In this document: positions 47,178-58,430 of the stretch, piece after piece
How positions within the stretch are numbered: the first letter of the stretch is position 1
Layout: the number at the start of each line of letters is the position of its first letter
Source: Allantophomopsis cytisporea
Taxonomy: Eukaryota; Ascomycota; Leotiomycetes; Phacidiales; Phacidiaceae
Assembly: GCA_024752435.1 (NCBI GenBank)
Contig: CP103021.1
Coordinates: forward strand, 1,798,001-1,862,000
Direction: 5' to 3'
Length of the DNA stretch: 64,000 nucleotides
Notes under the pieces: model-generated
What the model was told of the DNA's origin: nothing
Seen by the model: only the letters and a program-made list of their open reading frames with translations
Database searches by the model: none
Made by a program: the position numbers and the translations under genes

Positions 47178-47694
47178 AGTCTTGTCGACAGGAGAAACAA
47201 AAAGTCGACCAAGCTTAATCCAGAATACCTTTATCATCAGTCATATGTCAACCAGATACGATTACGAGAGATCGAAACATCCATACCCAACCAACACACT
47301 CATCCATTCATCGTTATTGTTCCTCCTCATTCTCTTCATCAACCTGACACCTGGGCCATTTTTGTGCTTTCGCTGCAGGGTACATATGATCTGAGCAGAG
47401 GAGGCGACAAGCTAAGGTACACTTGGGCCTCAACTACCTGACCACCTTACTTCGGTACGTGGAGATCATCATCACCCCTCGTCGTTGCCGATCCAACCTC
47501 TTCAGACACGTTGGAAATTCCTTACCAAGTTTTGGTAGAACCTCATAGCGGAAGTGGAAATTGAAGCTGAAGCTCAAGCGGAAGCCCAGACCTGAGCTGA
47601 ATCGAGTTTTAAAGTCCATTCCGAATTCGAGGACGAAGAGCAGTTGAGGTTGAGCCTGTCTGGCTACCTCGAGACCGAGCATCCTTTGATCTCT

Positions 47695-47791
47695 GTTGTT
47701 GTTCTCGGTCTTGTTCTTATCCTCGGTCTTGTTCTTATCCTCATCCTCGTTCTTGTTCTTGTTCTCGTTCTCGTTCTTGTTCTTGTTCTCG
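47695..47791. repeat. GTTCTT hexamer array
   Basis: About 16 copies of GTTCTT/GTTCTC/ATCCTC in tandem, an exact multiple of three, so it keeps frames open on both strands (Leu/Val-rich on plus; Asn/Lys/Glu-rich on minus). Confidence 0.93.
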
Positions 47792-48246
47792 CTTCGCCTC
47801 TCTTCCCCAGACTTACCAGCAGCGCCAGCGCCAACTACGCACGCCATAGCGCGCCCTACCAGCCCGAAAAGACTCGGACCTTCCCAGCACGGCGGGTAAA
47901 TCATCAGCGGAACATCCCTAAACCCAACACCAAACTCCACCACTCTCCACTCCACCAAAATTCTCGACAATCGCTTCTCTAATCGATAACCTTACTCGGA
48001 GTGCTCCATATTTCAATCGAAGCTCTGACTCGGACTCTGACACTCCACCTGTATTTACTTCGACCCTCGAAAGAGAAGGGCGAGCAGCCTTGGTTATTAT
48101 ATCCTTCATCTTTCTCTCAATACAACATATATTGTTCCTCGTCAGCAAGCCATAGACGATCACAATCCAAATACGTTGGCCACTTTGACGTTGCATTGTA
48201 AAAAGGTACCATATCATCGACGCTCCGTCGTCGCAAGACTATCGGC

Positions 48247-49800
48247 ATGGCACCAGAACCAATGTATGTCCAAGACGCCAATGACGATGGTGAAATCCTC
48301 GATGATACGACTCGAAAATCAGCAAACATCAAAGCAAGTCGAAAACCTAAGCCCCCAATCGTCACTCAAACCACCCCAACCGACTCGGGGTATTCATCAC
48401 AACAGTCGCCGCCAGCACGAGAGGCACCACCAGTAACGGAAAGGCGACCAGTAAGAGATCATCGACGAAGATCCTCCTCGTCAGCACGAGCTGAACCTTC
48501 TCATACTAAGAAAAACCCATCTTCTGCGAAACCGAAGATGCCGTTGGAGCAACGCCCGTCTTCACAACAAAATGTGGATAACGCGCAACGCTCAAGACCT
48601 GGTCTGAGCAAAGGTTATGGACTTCCCCCCCCACGACCAGTGGTAGCACCTGCGCAACAATCTTCAATACCGCAAGGATACCCTCCACACCTTACACATT
48701 CTTTTATAAGCCCACCATACCCTCAGAATGCGCAAGCGCAAGCAGGCCATTACTTTGTTCCTCCATCGCCGGTGCAACAAGGGCCACAATATCCAGCGGC
48801 CGTACCATATGCTACTCAACCATATCCTGGCTATGTGCAAGAAAACACTCAGCCTCAACAATACGTTCCACCAGCTTACCCTCCCACCGTCGACTATGCG
48901 CATAATCCTATGCAACAAGCGACGGTTACTGTGCCGAACAATAGCATGAGAGAAAGGCACAACTCGAGCGATCCTTCCATGGCACGCCCCATGACCCAAT
49001 CAAATTCACAACGCTCTCACAACAGAAGATCATATATTGAAGATGACTATGAAATCGACGAGACCCGAATCTATCGCAAGAGCATTCAAGACCCACAATA
49101 CATGGATGATGACCTAGCAAGACAGCTGCGAAATACACAACTGCGAGATGATAGACTGATGGCGCCTCCCCCACCCCCAACTCGCCACAGCTCAACGTCT
49201 TCACGTAACTTTCAGCTGCGACCTATATTGCGCAAGAAAGCAGTCACCTACGCAGCCGATTGTGCCGAACCCGCAAACGTCAACATCGAGCTTGGCCCCT
49301 CCCCGCCATCTTCCTTCTACAGCCGATCATCCCAGTCCCCACCCAACGACCGCATGACTGAGCAGCTTCGCAGTGCAAATAGGCACCAAGCTGCGACAGG
49401 CGGCCAGTTACGTAAGCCAGTGACACACGCCGACGTCCACCAGAAACAAACGCAGCCACCGCTGCTGCGCTCCCGTACGCACACGTACTCGAGTCGCTCA
49501 ACACCATCGCGCACAACCTCCGAGCGAATCCCGCGATCTTCCGTGGGAAGCTCAGTTGTATCCGGCGCATACAGTATGACCATCGAAACAAGCGGGGTAA
49601 ATGGTGGTACCAAGATCTATAAGGATGGCGTGAAGGTCGTTTGTCCACCTGGAGACGCTATTGTTAATTTTGTTGATGGCGGGGGAGGAAGTGAGCGGGG
49701 GAGCCAATTTGGAGATCGGGCTAGCTTGAGAAGCTCGGAGAGGAGGATTGGGGGGAGTAATATTAGTAGGACGGGGAGCAAGCGGAGTTCACAGCACTGA
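48247..49800 (+). CDS. large disordered Ser/Pro/Gln-rich protein of unknown function
   Basis: Single exon, 517 residues, ATG at 48247. Most of the chain is predicted disordered from composition: SYS/RSS basic-serine stretches, PQ/PY-rich segments at about 120-235 (VPPSPVQQGPQYPAAVPYAT) and a polyproline APPPPPTR. A short ordered core may lie around ILRKKAVTYAADCAEPANVN and near the C-terminus (SGAYSMTIETSGVNGGTKIY then DGVKVVCPPGDAIVNF). No domain recognised; no signal peptide or membrane helix. The low sequence complexity but perfectly open 1.55-kb frame supports a real gene. Its likely long leader carries several simple repeats. It could be a scaffold or a regulatory protein, but nothing in the sequence shows which. 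Confidence 0.75.
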   Translation: MAPEPMYVQDANDDGEILDDTTRKSANIKASRKPKPPIVTQTTPTDSGYSSQQSPPAREAPPVTERRPVRDHRRRSSSSARAEPSHTKKNPSSAKPKMPLEQRPSSQQNVDNAQRSRPGLSKGYGLPPPRPVVAPAQQSSIPQGYPPHLTHSFISPPYPQNAQAQAGHYFVPPSPVQQGPQYPAAVPYATQPYPGYVQENTQPQQYVPPAYPPTVDYAHNPMQQATVTVPNNSMRERHNSSDPSMARPMTQSNSQRSHNRRSYIEDDYEIDETRIYRKSIQDPQYMDDDLARQLRNTQLRDDRLMAPPPPPTRHSSTSSRNFQLRPILRKKAVTYAADCAEPANVNIELGPSPPSSFYSRSSQSPPNDRMTEQLRSANRHQAATGGQLRKPVTHADVHQKQTQPPLLRSRTHTYSSRSTPSRTTSERIPRSSVGSSVVSGAYSMTIETSGVNGGTKIYKDGVKVVCPPGDAIVNFVDGGGGSERGSQFGDRASLRSSERRIGGSNISRTGSKRSSQH

Positions 49801-51258
49801 TGTTACTTGTTGAGGAAGTAAGTGAGCCTTTTGATGGATTAATAGCGAGCTTCTGTTTCGTTCTGTTCTATTTATTTATTTCGTTTCTTGCGAAGTTTCT
49901 CCGACTGGTTTATGGTCAAAATACGGGCGATTTCTGAGGTCTTGGAAAAACACGCTGGGAGAAAAAAATGGATCGGCTGGATTGGTAATAAATGAATGTA
50001 ACGACTATATGATTGTATGACTTATGAGGATTTTTTTACTTGGGCTTGGGGCGGATTCGCTTTGATCCGGTTTAATCATGTCAAATTGGGCGGCTTGGAA
50101 TTGTAGGACATGGTTTATGGACATTGGAGGCAGGACTTGAACTTGGCAAGAGATTGAGATTATTCGATTTGAATATTGGGCAGGTTTGAATTCGGATCAA
50201 AAGCGTATACTTCTCTACTGATTAGTTTCATCGTTTCTTGGGCATTGTTTTATATTAGTATAGCGACTAGAGCTTGTCTGGTAGTTGGGCAAGCAATTGC
50301 TAGTGTGTTGGCGATGAATAAACGCGACGAACTTTTCAGTTTTCTGGTCGCTGAAGCATTGTGTCTCATTGTTGCATTTCAAAGGTGTCATCTTGAGAGA
50401 GTTGGTTTAATTTATGAGCTATGATTGATTTCATTATCATCAGACTCATGAATGATAAGAACCCTGAGCTGAATAGTGACGAGTAACGTGACAACTCTTC
50501 ACTTTGTGGAAATCCTCACGACAATATTAATCTCCCAGTCAACAACGAGCCTTGTCAGATAAACAAGGCTCAGAAAACAATGGAATAAATCTATCAGAAT
50601 CATAATGCTGATGAAGGAACCAACAAATCAGCGTCATCATCACGTCACCTTCAACCTTGAGATTCGTGGAAGCATACCTGGCACCCCGTTCGTTGCCCCG
50701 CAGCGAGCCGTTGTTGTTTACTCGCCTACCCGCCTCGTGGATTTACCTACCAGCCACTCCCATTTCTGGCATGCGGAATATGAAGGCTACCACACACCAC
50801 AAACCTGATCATTTGCCTTCATTCTCGCATTCTTCTGCATTTCCTAGCTAGGAGACTCTCTTAGAAAGTCAGCAGTTTTTTTTGAGTTGGCTTCTGTCAT
50901 ATCATTGCTGAGCCGAACTTGTATTCATTCGGACGGGTCGTACTTGGCTTGCTCTCCAAGCTTCTTCGTCTTCATTCCTGTGGATAGCTTTGTTCGATAC
51001 GCATTCCTCGATCACGAGAGGTTGATGTTGGATGAGGCATTACAACAGCATCGAAGAAATTCCACGGTTGTTTCCATAATTCCGACTCCTCGGAACTCTC
51101 CTCGAGATCTGCGACTCTTGATTTGATCGAATTCATCGTTATCATCCATTCCACTCGACATCCTTTTTCCAAACGGGCAAAATTTGAGACGTTCATTCTT
51201 CAAGGATTACCAGCCGAGGATTGCCTCTCGACCTTGAAGAAGTGGCCTTCATTCCACA
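49801..51258. other. intergenic region
   Basis: No gene supported; several short frames (50176-50424, 50605-51126) look random. It contains 3' flank, then the promoter and leader of the gene at 51259. Confidence 0.5.
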
Positions 51259-52491
51259 ATGGCGCCCACCACACCTCCAATCATGGGACTATCCACCTCC
51301 CTTGATCTCGAAGAACGCACCACAAATCCCATCAACGCAGCATCCAACCTTCTCCATCGTGCTCTCACCTCCGCATCCACCCACACCTATACCCTCACAC
51401 GGCGCGCCGAACGCACCTCCACTCCTGGCAAACTCACCGTGTCCCCCTACGCCATCCCCAACAAAGCTGTCTTCGCCCTCTTCGGCCTAATCGGCGCCGG
51501 CTTCGTGATCACCGGAATCTGGTTCTTCTTCCGCGCCAAGAACGGTGGCTTCTACTTCACGGACCACGATTTTGAAGACTACAAGAGCTCTGTGCTACGC
51601 CGTCGCGGCCCGAACGGCACCACGCTGTCCGGCGCCACGGAGAGCACGGATCTGGGCGGCGGGAGCGTGTACAAGGATGTGGAGAGCACGGTAGGCAGCG
51701 AGATGAGCGAGCTGAGCGAGAAGAAGCGCGGCAAGCGGAAGACGAAGATGCGCGGCGGGGAGGAGCGTGAGCGGGATTTGGAGAGCCAGAGTGGGCGGGA
51801 GAGTCGGAGACATGATGAGGATGTGCGTGCTTATCGTCATGAGAAGCCGGCGCGTGTGGGCGGCATCAATCGTGCGCCGGATAGTACGGCGTGGGAGGGC
51901 TCCGACGCTACTACTGATTTGCTCTCCAATCGGCAGACTACGCCTACGAGCTCGCCGGCCAAGGTTAAGAAGGGTGGGGGGATTCGGAAGGTGAGCTCCT
52001 CGGCTAGCACTTTCTGGACGAAGAGTCAGCGGACTGGTCGTAGTGAGACGAGGGGTAAGCGGGAGAGTAGAGAGAGGGAGGAGAGGGAGCGGATTCGGGA
52101 AGAGGCTAGGAAGTTGCAGGAGAAGGGACGCGCTGCGAAGGAGGGCCGGAGGGATTTCAGCTATGCCGAGGGCGATGATGGTACTACTGTTGTGAGTGAG
52201 CAGGATAGGAGAGAGGCGGAGAGACGTGAGCAGAGGAGGGCTAGGCGTGAGGCGAGGAAGAGTCAGAGTAGTGGTCCTGAGAAGAGGGAGAGGGAGAAGG
52301 AGCAGAGATTGTTGGCTGAGGATGATGGTGACTTGGGAACGAAGACTTATAGTCACTTCATTCCGGGACTGAGTGTTGGCACACCCAGTGTGCAGACTGC
52401 GCCGAGTGAAGCTGACACTTATGCTGATGAGAGGAGGAAGAAGAGGGGATATAGAAGGGGACGTAGGGGAAGTTTGGGTGAGAGAGAGTAG
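51259..52491 (+). CDS. single-pass membrane protein with long charged tail
   Basis: Single exon, 410 residues. A short N-terminal part precedes one membrane helix at about residues 75-94 (AVFALFGLIGAGFVITGIWF). It is followed by a conserved patch, NGGFYFTDHDFEDYKSSVLR then RRGPNGTTLSGATESTDLGG. The rest is a strongly charged, probably coiled-coil or disordered region (EREERERIREEARKLQEKG; EAERREQRRARREARK), ending with THFIPGLSVGT-like sequence (SHFIPGLSVGTPSVQ). The membrane helix plus D-Y-K-S-x-V-L-R block is shared by a group of uncharacterised ascomycete proteins sometimes labelled endosomal SPRY-domain proteins; no SPRY domain is visible here. The antisense strand has a 335-codon frame that only mirrors this codon usage. 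Confidence 0.8.
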   Translation: MAPTTPPIMGLSTSLDLEERTTNPINAASNLLHRALTSASTHTYTLTRRAERTSTPGKLTVSPYAIPNKAVFALFGLIGAGFVITGIWFFFRAKNGGFYFTDHDFEDYKSSVLRRRGPNGTTLSGATESTDLGGGSVYKDVESTVGSEMSELSEKKRGKRKTKMRGGEERERDLESQSGRESRRHDEDVRAYRHEKPARVGGINRAPDSTAWEGSDATTDLLSNRQTTPTSSPAKVKKGGGIRKVSSSASTFWTKSQRTGRSETRGKRESREREERERIREEARKLQEKGRAAKEGRRDFSYAEGDDGTTVVSEQDRREAERREQRRARREARKSQSSGPEKREREKEQRLLAEDDGDLGTKTYSHFIPGLSVGTPSVQTAPSEADTYADERRKKRGYRRGRRGSLGERE

Positions 52492-52812
52492 ATGGTTGAC
52501 GTATTCCTTTAGTATGTAGAGTGGTGGATAGACTTTATGTCGAGTATGTGGAGTATGTGGTGTCTGGTTGGAGTCAAGAGCAAGCGATGTCGAGTACAGC
52601 ACATTTCCTTCTTTCTTTCCTTCTTCATAATGAACTCATACCATCATCCACGGCGTTACTTGTTAGCTAAACAGGCAATAAATACAAATTGACCGTTCCA
52701 TAATCCACAAACAACAATCCAGTGTGCTCTTCCCTCCCTCAATCTCATCTTTCCCCAGTATCCATTATCTCCTTTATCCCACCCCAAATTTCTCTATCGT
52801 ACAACACCTCCC
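52492..52812. other. convergent intergenic region
   Basis: 3' flanks of two tail-to-tail genes, with pyrimidine-rich stretches. No coding signal. Confidence 0.6.
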
Positions 52813-53295
52813 CTATTCAACATGACTCCTGATAGCCCCATTTGGATCCCTCCAAACCGGGCGTCCAGCCTGATCATAACTCAGCCCAGGAATCGTCGTC
52901 TCAGTCTCAGCCCTCCTAATCGGCGCCCCATCATACTCCTTATCACACCCATAATCCATACACTTGCTATCGCCATTATGCACTGCATCGCCCCAGCGAG
53001 TCCCATGCGGACTGACTCCACTCGTCTGCCTCTCCCGCCCACCTCCCAGACGTCCGCGACTGTAATCGGGATCCATCAGCTTCTGTCCCCGCTTCCGGGC
53101 ATCAACGGACGACTGCATCGATGTTGGCGGCGGTACATTTGGGTTTGCGGGTGGCGATGAGCGCGTTATCGGTCGTGTGAGGCGACTCGTCTTCGGCACG
53201 CTGGCCATGGGTCGTTCTGGAGCAAATGGATCTCCTTTGTAGGCTTGGGGAGGGGCCGTCATCTCGGCCTTGAGGCGAGTGGCACAGGCGCCCAT
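52813..53295 (-). CDS. small hypothetical protein
   Basis: Single exon, 160 residues, ATG at 53295 (MGACATRLKAEM). Mostly polar and probably disordered, with Pro-rich parts (SSPPANPNVPPPTSM) and a more conserved-looking C-terminus: CMDYGCDKEYDGAPIRRAE, then IPGLSYDQAGRPVWRDPNG. The N-terminal MGAC could be lipidated (glycine-2 and cysteine-4), which is only a suggestion. No family recognised. A TATATA-like AT stretch sits 20-30 bases upstream. Confidence 0.6.
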   Translation of the reverse strand: MGACATRLKAEMTAPPQAYKGDPFAPERPMASVPKTSRLTRPITRSSPPANPNVPPPTSMQSSVDARKRGQKLMDPDYSRGRLGGGRERQTSGVSPHGTRWGDAVHNGDSKCMDYGCDKEYDGAPIRRAETETTIPGLSYDQAGRPVWRDPNGAIRSHVE

Positions 53296-56101
53296 GGTTT
53301 GTATTGAGGTGGATTTATATAGTGGATCTTGAGTTGAATCTTCGTATTGCGTCGTTGATTGTAATGTGACGTTGTGGATTATGGTTTTGGATAGGAATAT
53401 GATAGATGATGATGGGGAGAGGAGAGAAGAGAGAAGAGAGAGGCGTCTCGAAAAGCACTCACCACCAGCGGCACCACAGCCTGTTTATTCCACCCATCTT
53501 CCCTCCATCATACACTATTCCATCATGTCCAGTCTGGTGCTGGTGAGCCAAAATGTGCAACCCGTAGCGTTGGACCTTGCGCGTTCGTAATGATCTAAGT
53601 GTGAATCCGGGGATAAGGGTAGGTAAGGATTGGACGCGGGGTTGATGTGGGGTACGGTAGCGATGGGGGGCGTTCTGGTCGTTCATTGACGCTACGGCCT
53701 TTCGGCAAAGTCTCGAGCACTTGATTCTAAAATAGTTTAAGGTAGCGAAGCTTAAAACTTAGTGAGGCCATTAGTGTTGATGCTGCCACTGACGTGAGCA
53801 CCATTGGTCCTTGGGCCATCCGTTCATACCGTACCTTATGTGATCATTGTCGTACCTGATGTGCTTGTGCGATTGTGTCGTGCCTTTTGCGTACAATGAT
53901 CGCACAGGTATTACGATAGCAAGAGAGCCTCAAATATTATCGTTGACTTTGGTGGCGGTCGCATGTATCGCTTCGAGAAAGCTACAACACCGGTTGCAAT
54001 GTGAAATACAAAATTAAAGGAGAATGTATCCCCAAAAGATAACCAGCAATACTGGAAGAACACTAACTCTAGCAGACAGTACTATAGCCTAACATCGATG
54101 TGCCACTTTGGAGGCTGATCAGAAGCAGCTGTGTAAGAAGTTCAGTCAATTACAATTGCTGTTCTAATGAACAACTTGATGACTTACTGCTGTTCCTTCT
54201 TGATGGTACAATGGGGATGAGCTATCTTTCGTAGTCTGGGGTTTCATTCTACAGGTCAACAATGGCATGAAGTTCATTTCCATGATTGCAAAGACGTCGA
54301 TCAGAATGGCTTATTGCAGGCATTGCAAGGGCCGTTTGTATAAACAGCAGGTTAGTGCATCTAGATCTCACCTCAACAAGCCTCAGATCTGAACAACAAT
54401 CCCTCACTGCCGCTTGTCAATGAAAATCTGTTTACATTCTCGCAGCTATTGGTGCCATTCCTCAAGAAAACTAAGGCTTATCACCAACTGTGCCAGAATT
54501 GATAGCATGTAATGAAACTATTCAAATATTCGTCTTCATCTGAGCTTTGAGCAACTTTCCAAGGCCATCTATGACATGATGTGTGGATAAGTGTTGACCT
54601 GGGAGGCGGTGAAATATGGCACCGGAATCTTCTTACGAAGATGGTATGATGCTCTGAGCTTATGAGGTCCTCTGCCTCATCAGAGGCGACGATATGACTT
54701 GGATGAGGAGAGATAAATTGAAAGGATGGAAATCAAGTAATTATGACCGTCGTATAAATCATATCAGAGCAGCGCCTACGAGTAGGATGCTAAGTGGAAT
54801 TCAATCTCTACAGCTGAGTCAACGAGCTTCCTCCAACAATAGGATTTGTTTTGCCTTTCCTGGTTGCTGTTCTTATAGTAAGACGGTTAAAAGGCGAAAT
54901 GGGAGATCATTTCATTTCTATCAATAAACTAGCACGCTCAATCAGTAGGAAAGGATTCTGTTTATATCTGATGATGTGTTGAAAAATGTTTGGGATACGT
55001 TCAAGTCTTCCTCCCAATAACACATCATTTTAACCGTCGGTATGCGAGCGTGCTGAAGAATAGCTCTGAAAGACGCACAAACGTCTTTGTGATCAGTCCA
55101 AATGTGCAGCTTGACGCCACCTGCAGTATATCCCTGACTGAATTCGGCAGATGAAAGAGTTTACTTTACCAAGACTCTGATAGGACGATTGGAGTATTCG
55201 TTGACTTGATTCGTTTTAGCCATGTAGTAAATGCAACAGGTATCAGGATTGAGACATATTCACCGTCGCGAATATCTTATCTATTCATTCGGAGATCCCT
55301 CGACCTCGTAGATAAAAACTAGCTTTGGGTATGGAATTCATCATGCAGCTCCTCAAGAACAGCACGTTTCCCAATCTTTGCTTTGATGCGAGGCGCAATA
55401 GAGTTATTCATGAGGCTTCTGCGCAGCAAAGGTGATTGTTGTACGTAGCTCAAAACTCGCTGTGACAAGCGCAAGATTTATCAATAAGCCTCGTCTTCAG
55501 TCGCGATACTGCACGAATTCTGTCCTACAAGTCTTCAGATATCGATAAACATATAGTCGTGATGATATCTGGTGCGGAGAATTAGCTCAGATTCAGATAC
55601 TCCATCACCATTTCCCCACATTCGTCAATGCTTATCTTCTCCTCCCACTCTTGCTCCAGCAATCGCGCCGCGCACGATAACACTGCCTTATCCAAAAAGT
55701 ATCAATGGAAGTATTAATATCACGTGCATAATTTATGCTCATCACTTCCAGAGAAACGATTCGGCCATTGATATCGAAAGTGGACTCTTTGTACCCCTTC
55801 CAGCTACTCAAGATATCATTAGGCATAGAGGATCTTAATTTACAAGGCATATACTTCATCGAGCCTCTCCTGCATTGTTTATCTGCCTATGATAAAGGTA
55901 TCAATATACAAAACCTTGTTCTGCAGTCAAGATGATATCGTCAACCTGGTTTATCACTGCTGATAGCTGGTTTAAATCACCCGCACTCCTGCTCATGCTC
56001 TTCCAACAATCATTTAAAGGTTGAGAGACTCCCCTTTATAATTCGTGCCTCTCCTGCCCTTTGTGAGCTCATCTCTTACCAAGAGACAATCTCAATCCTT
56101 G
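53296..56101. other. AT-rich intergenic region
   Basis: No intact gene. Short plus-strand frames (54694-54927, 55572-55935) are not protein-like. On the minus strand near 55320-55450 a short stretch (NNSIAPRIKAKIGKRAVLEE) looks protein-like but is soon closed by stops and may be a relic. The final 150 bases are the promoter of the sugar porter. Confidence 0.5.
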
Positions 56102-57745
56102 ATGATGACTTCCTCTCATGACAGGCAGTATGTCTCGAGACTTGTGCCTAGCAATAAAGTGCTCATCCTTTCCCTTATTATTGGAACTTCTGCCGTTGAT
56201 TCTATCGTATGTACCTTTCCCATTGCGACTATTCCACTTGCTGATCGTTCAAGCTGCAAGGTTATGATGGTTCCCTAATGGGGAGCATGAATGTGATGCC
56301 CGAATACTACAACTACTTCCGCCTGACAACAACGACCACTTCCCTTAACACAGCTACCAGCTATGCAGGAGGCTGCGTCGCTTGCATCGTGTCCGGCTAC
56401 TTGACCGACTGGCGTGGTCGACGGGAGTCCATGTTTTGGTCAGCGTTGATTACGCTGATTGGAGCCATCATCCAAACAACAGCCACAAATATTGGACAGT
56501 TCATTGCAGCTCGATTTATAATTGGTCTCGGTCTAGGATATTCTTCCATTGCCACACCAACGTATGTGGCAGAGACAACACCTCCAAATCACCGAGCCTT
56601 TGCTCTTGGATTGTATTATGCCTTCTGGGGCGTGGGGACACTGCTGGCGTCAGGGGTCTGCTACGGTGTATGTCTCTTCCAAGTCAAGTGAGCACAACTA
56701 ACTTTCACAGAGTCAATCCATTCTCAGCACCTGGGCATGGCGAATCCCTAGCTTGGTTCAAATCGCGCCATCCCTGTTCTGCATGCTTATCATCTTCTTC
56801 ATTCCCGAGTCACCTCGGTGGTTGGTCGATCAAGATAGACACGCCGAAGCTCTCGAATCCCTCGCTGTTGTCAATGCCGGTGGTGATAAGACTGACCCTA
56901 TCGTTCTTCTCCAATATCGCGAAATCAGCGACACTATAGCTTATGAGAAGGGACCTGGAAGGCAACTTTCACTGGCTAAGGCTTGCACATCTCCTGCCAA
57001 TAGGAAAAGACTGGTCCTTGCAGTTACGTTTGCTATGATAGTCATGCTTCCTGGCAACAACATCGTCACATATTATTTCGGAACGATGTTGACTCAAGCC
57101 GGAATCACGAACGCCACAACCCAACTGCAGATCAATGTGATATTGACAGCATGGAGTTTGGTGATTGCCGTTGTCTGCTCTTGGTACGCAGACAAGTTCA
57201 GCCGAAAATGGTTATGTTCGCTGAGTCTGGGCGGAGGTATCATTTGCTTCTACCTTCTGGGCGGTCTCACCTATGCGTACGGTGCTGGAACCAATGTCTC
57301 GGGTATTTACGGCACAATTGCCTGTATATTCCTGTACAACGGAACCTACAGCTTCGGCATCACTCCTCTTACTGTGTTGTATCCACCAGAGGTCTTGTCT
57401 TACCAGATTCGAGCGTCCGGAATGGCAATGTACAACTTTCTCTCCAACGGGTGTGGATTGTTTGTAACGTTCGTTCTCCCTTACGCATTGGAAGCTATCG
57501 GCTGGAAAACGTACATCATTAATGCTAGCTTTGATCTTTTGATGCTGGCTTTCGTCATCTTGTATTGGGTAGACACGAAAGGGTTGACTTTGGAAGAAAT
57601 TGATGAGAAGTTTGATGGTATGAAACATTCTGATGTGCCAGACTTGGAACAAGTCATGGTAGGTGACAAGGGGTTAGTCATCGAAGGATTGGAAGTCGAA
57701 GAAGAGTCCGCTCCGGTAGTGAACATCAAGACAGATCTAAAGTAG
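56102..57745 (+). CDS. MFS sugar porter (hexose/lactose-permease-like)
   Basis: Three exons, 56102-56206, 56254-56667 and 56711-57745, total 1554 nt, 517 residues; both introns are in phase 0 (gtatgt..ttcaag and gtatgt..ttcacag). Start choice: tandem ATGs at 56102 and 56105 precede MTSSHDRQYVSRLVP. Sugar-porter signatures are in order: GYDGSLMGSMN after the first helix, GYLTDWRGRRESM between helices 2 and 3, FIIGLGLGYSS, PESPRWLVDQ at the end of helix 6, and DTKGLTLEEIDEKFDG after helix 12. About twelve hydrophobic segments fit a plasma-membrane sugar:proton symporter of the Lac12/hexose group; the substrate cannot be decided. No sugar-metabolic gene is adjacent. Confidence 0.93.
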
Positions 57746-58029
57746 ATTAATGCATCTGTATAGTGAAACAATTTCACAGAGTGGGTAGATAACAATCGGG
57801 TATGCTTAAATCAGCAAACAGATCACTTCTAGACATAACCTTCAGCTTGCGCTTATATTTCTCATGGGGCTAATGTGCTGCCAATGCCTCATTTGTGCTT
57901 TGACACGAATGTCAGTGTGCAGCGTGTATCTGTGTCGGCAAAGACTGAAGTGTCTCGTTCAGTGTAATCATATACCGTGTCAAATTCCTCGACATTTTGG
58001 AACAGCATCAATACATCAGTAAAAAAAAG
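57746..58029. other. 3' flank
   Basis: No gene; short AT-rich stretch. Confidence 0.5.
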
Positions 58030-58430
58030 GTCGACCGAGCCTAGGCTCTATTCTCGAGAGCTATTCGGCGGACTCTTTCGTTGTACTTGTGGTCAAATGC
58101 ACTACATAGATGAGGAGGAAGCTGGCGTATTTCTGCAGGATACTCTGCCCACGTGATCTGTGAGAAGTGAATCACATTGAGTTCAAAGATGATGTATGAA
58201 TTCTAACAAGCTTGTTCGGTATCCAAGCACAATAGTCTGGGTAATCATGGTAGAATTCTTCGTATACGGGTACACTCTCATAATGTTTCAGACCTTCAGC
58301 CCTAGATTCTGGACATAGAGCTAGTACTGGAGATATCGGTTATCGACTTTGGTTAAGATCTGATTTTGGACACTGACTACTTATGAGGGGTACTTGAACG
58401 GTGAAATTCCAGATCATCAACGGAGATCAT
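58030..58430 (-). pseudogene. minus-strand coding remnant, family unknown
   Basis: On the minus strand, MISVDDLEFHRSSTPHK (near 58425-58375), VLALCPESRAEGLKHYESVP followed by YEEFYHDYPDYCAWIPN (near 58335-58220), and ITWAEYPAEIRQLPPHLC then HKYNERVRRIALENRA (near 58155-58040) read like a real protein in three pieces. The first junction does not splice in phase and a TAA blocks read-through. The last junction could be an intron (donor gttaga). Either a small gene whose splicing I could not solve or a decayed one. Confidence 0.35.

Larger units (their letters stand above)
43301..48246. other. long intergenic/leader region with purine tracts and simple repeats
   Basis: Almost 5 kb without a gene I can support. 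Frames at 43591-44171 (minus) and 44576-44959 (minus, Pro/Ser-rich) have no recognisable family and lack good splice partners. The stretch from about 44300 has long purine or pyrimidine runs, a GATTGAC-type repeat, T/A tracts and a GTTCTT hexamer array; it probably holds the promoter and a long 5' leader of the gene at 48247. Confidence 0.5.

Noticed and set aside
47434..47970. 178-codon minus-strand frame rich in Asn/Lys/Glu
   Set aside because: Its core is the GTTCTT hexamer array; flanks are unrecognisable and it overlaps the probable leader of the 48247 gene.
51595..52602. 335-codon antisense frame over the membrane protein gene
   Set aside because: Leu/Pro/Ser/Thr-rich mirror of Glu/Arg-rich coding sequence; no family, and the plus-strand frame has a convincing membrane helix and conserved patch.
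55320..55450. Short protein-like stretch on the minus strand upstream of the sugar porter
   Set aside because: Too short, closed by stops on both sides, no family recognised; mentioned only as a possible relic.
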